NCBI GenBank assembly: GCA_947172415.1 | Contig: OX359201.1 | Coordinates: 1,984,001-2,048,000, forward strand | Length of the DNA: 64,000 nt | Source of the DNA: Chondrosia reniformis | Lineage: Eukaryota > Porifera > Demospongiae > Chondrillida > Chondrillidae | Direction of reading: 5' to 3' | In this document: piece after piece, positions 63,426-64,000 of the stretch | How positions within the stretch are numbered: position 1 is the first letter of the stretch | Layout of the letters: each line of letters starts with the position of its first letter | Notes under the pieces: generated by a model | Told to the model about the DNA's origin: nothing | The model's input: only the letters and a program-made list of their open reading frames with translations | The model's database searches: none | Made by a program: the position numbers and the translations under genes

Positions 63426-64000
63426 GAGATATATAACCAGGAGTATCTGCCATTGTTGTGAATAGGACGAATCTCATGACCAGTTGCTTGCATTTGCAAA
63501 TAAACAGAGAGTAATCAATTGCAAATGTAAATAGATGCAATTATATTCCTCATAATGTTTAATAAAAACATTAATACTTTGATGGACAATTTTAAGGGAT
63601 GTCTGTACTATGCAATACACATACACGTATGTATATATATATATATATAGTTATATATACGTAGCTACGTACGTACATACATAAATTTCATGACAATATA
63701 TGTATATGTATACATTGAGCTACGTATATATATATATACATCATATATATATATGATTGTATGTCACACTAAGACTGCATGATTTCAACTCCATTGACAA
63801 CGATATAGTGGTTGTATTTTTCAAATTCAGTTATATTCCAATAGTGCATAACTGAATACATGCATATATTTTTACATATATGTGTCTTGTTTTTAAACAA
63901 AATCTATTGTTGATAATTGAAAATTGTCTAATTTATTAGCTAATATATTATTGTTGACATAATCTTTGTACTTTGATATAACCTTCAATATTTGTGGTCA
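63426..64000. other. AT-rich flank with TA/TACGTA microsatellites
   Basis: A poly-A signal-like AATAAA near 63560, then (TA)n and GTACGTACATAC blocks at 63630-63760. No gene seen. Confidence 0.5.

Overview
The window is animal nuclear DNA: AT-rich, intron-dense, with GT-AG introns, long intergenic repeats and many decayed mobile elements. The gene set (MICAL-type monooxygenases, a TRIM45-like RING/B-box/filamin protein, NOM1, an UNC93-like transporter, a galectin, MORN5, a p67phox/NOXA1-like oxidase activator) is metazoan. Moderate introns, strong enrichment of TACGTA-type words and abundant Penelope-like fragments suggest an early-branching invertebrate, possibly a sponge; that placement is inference. 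All exon models were built by hand from splice sites and reading phase, without transcript data.

Layout. 1-6799 (-): a multi-exon gene running off the left edge, with a long Ser/Lys-rich region and a PUB-like domain. 7498-11574 (-) and 11836-14925 (-): two tandem MICAL-type flavin monooxygenase genes; the first can splice in phase into the PUB-like gene. 15491-17101 (-): single-exon TRIM45-like gene. 17954-39238 (+): NOM1 in 19 exons (844 codons), head to head with TRIM45. Its large second intron holds an UNC93-like gene on the opposite strand (20296-23402), and other introns hold a broken integrase element (32.4-34.5 kb), a TA-flanked MITE (36.4-36.7 kb) and Penelope-like debris (37.0-38.5 kb). 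42400-43762 (-): two-domain galectin. 44094-45008: a near-perfect palindrome with about 410-bp arms. 47300-50603 (-): MORN5. 50842-59362 (+): p67phox/NOXA1-like gene (444 codons), divergent from MORN5 across 238 bp. 60373-61445: a Penelope-like reverse transcriptase remnant with its tail. 62454-63425: a Ser/Thr-rich, 33-bp-repeat membrane-protein ORF, broken into frames.

Mobile DNA. Two short interspersed families carry hammerhead-ribozyme-like cores (CTGATGA, stem, GAAA). One accompanies Penelope-like sequence with a GIY-YIG nuclease; the other accompanies the YIDD-type reverse transcriptase. The copy at 8208-8253 can be folded with all three stems. The points most worth following are this ribozyme/retroelement association, the possible FMO-PUB read-through gene, exon-patchy homogenisation of the MICAL duplicates, and the 0.9-kb palindrome.
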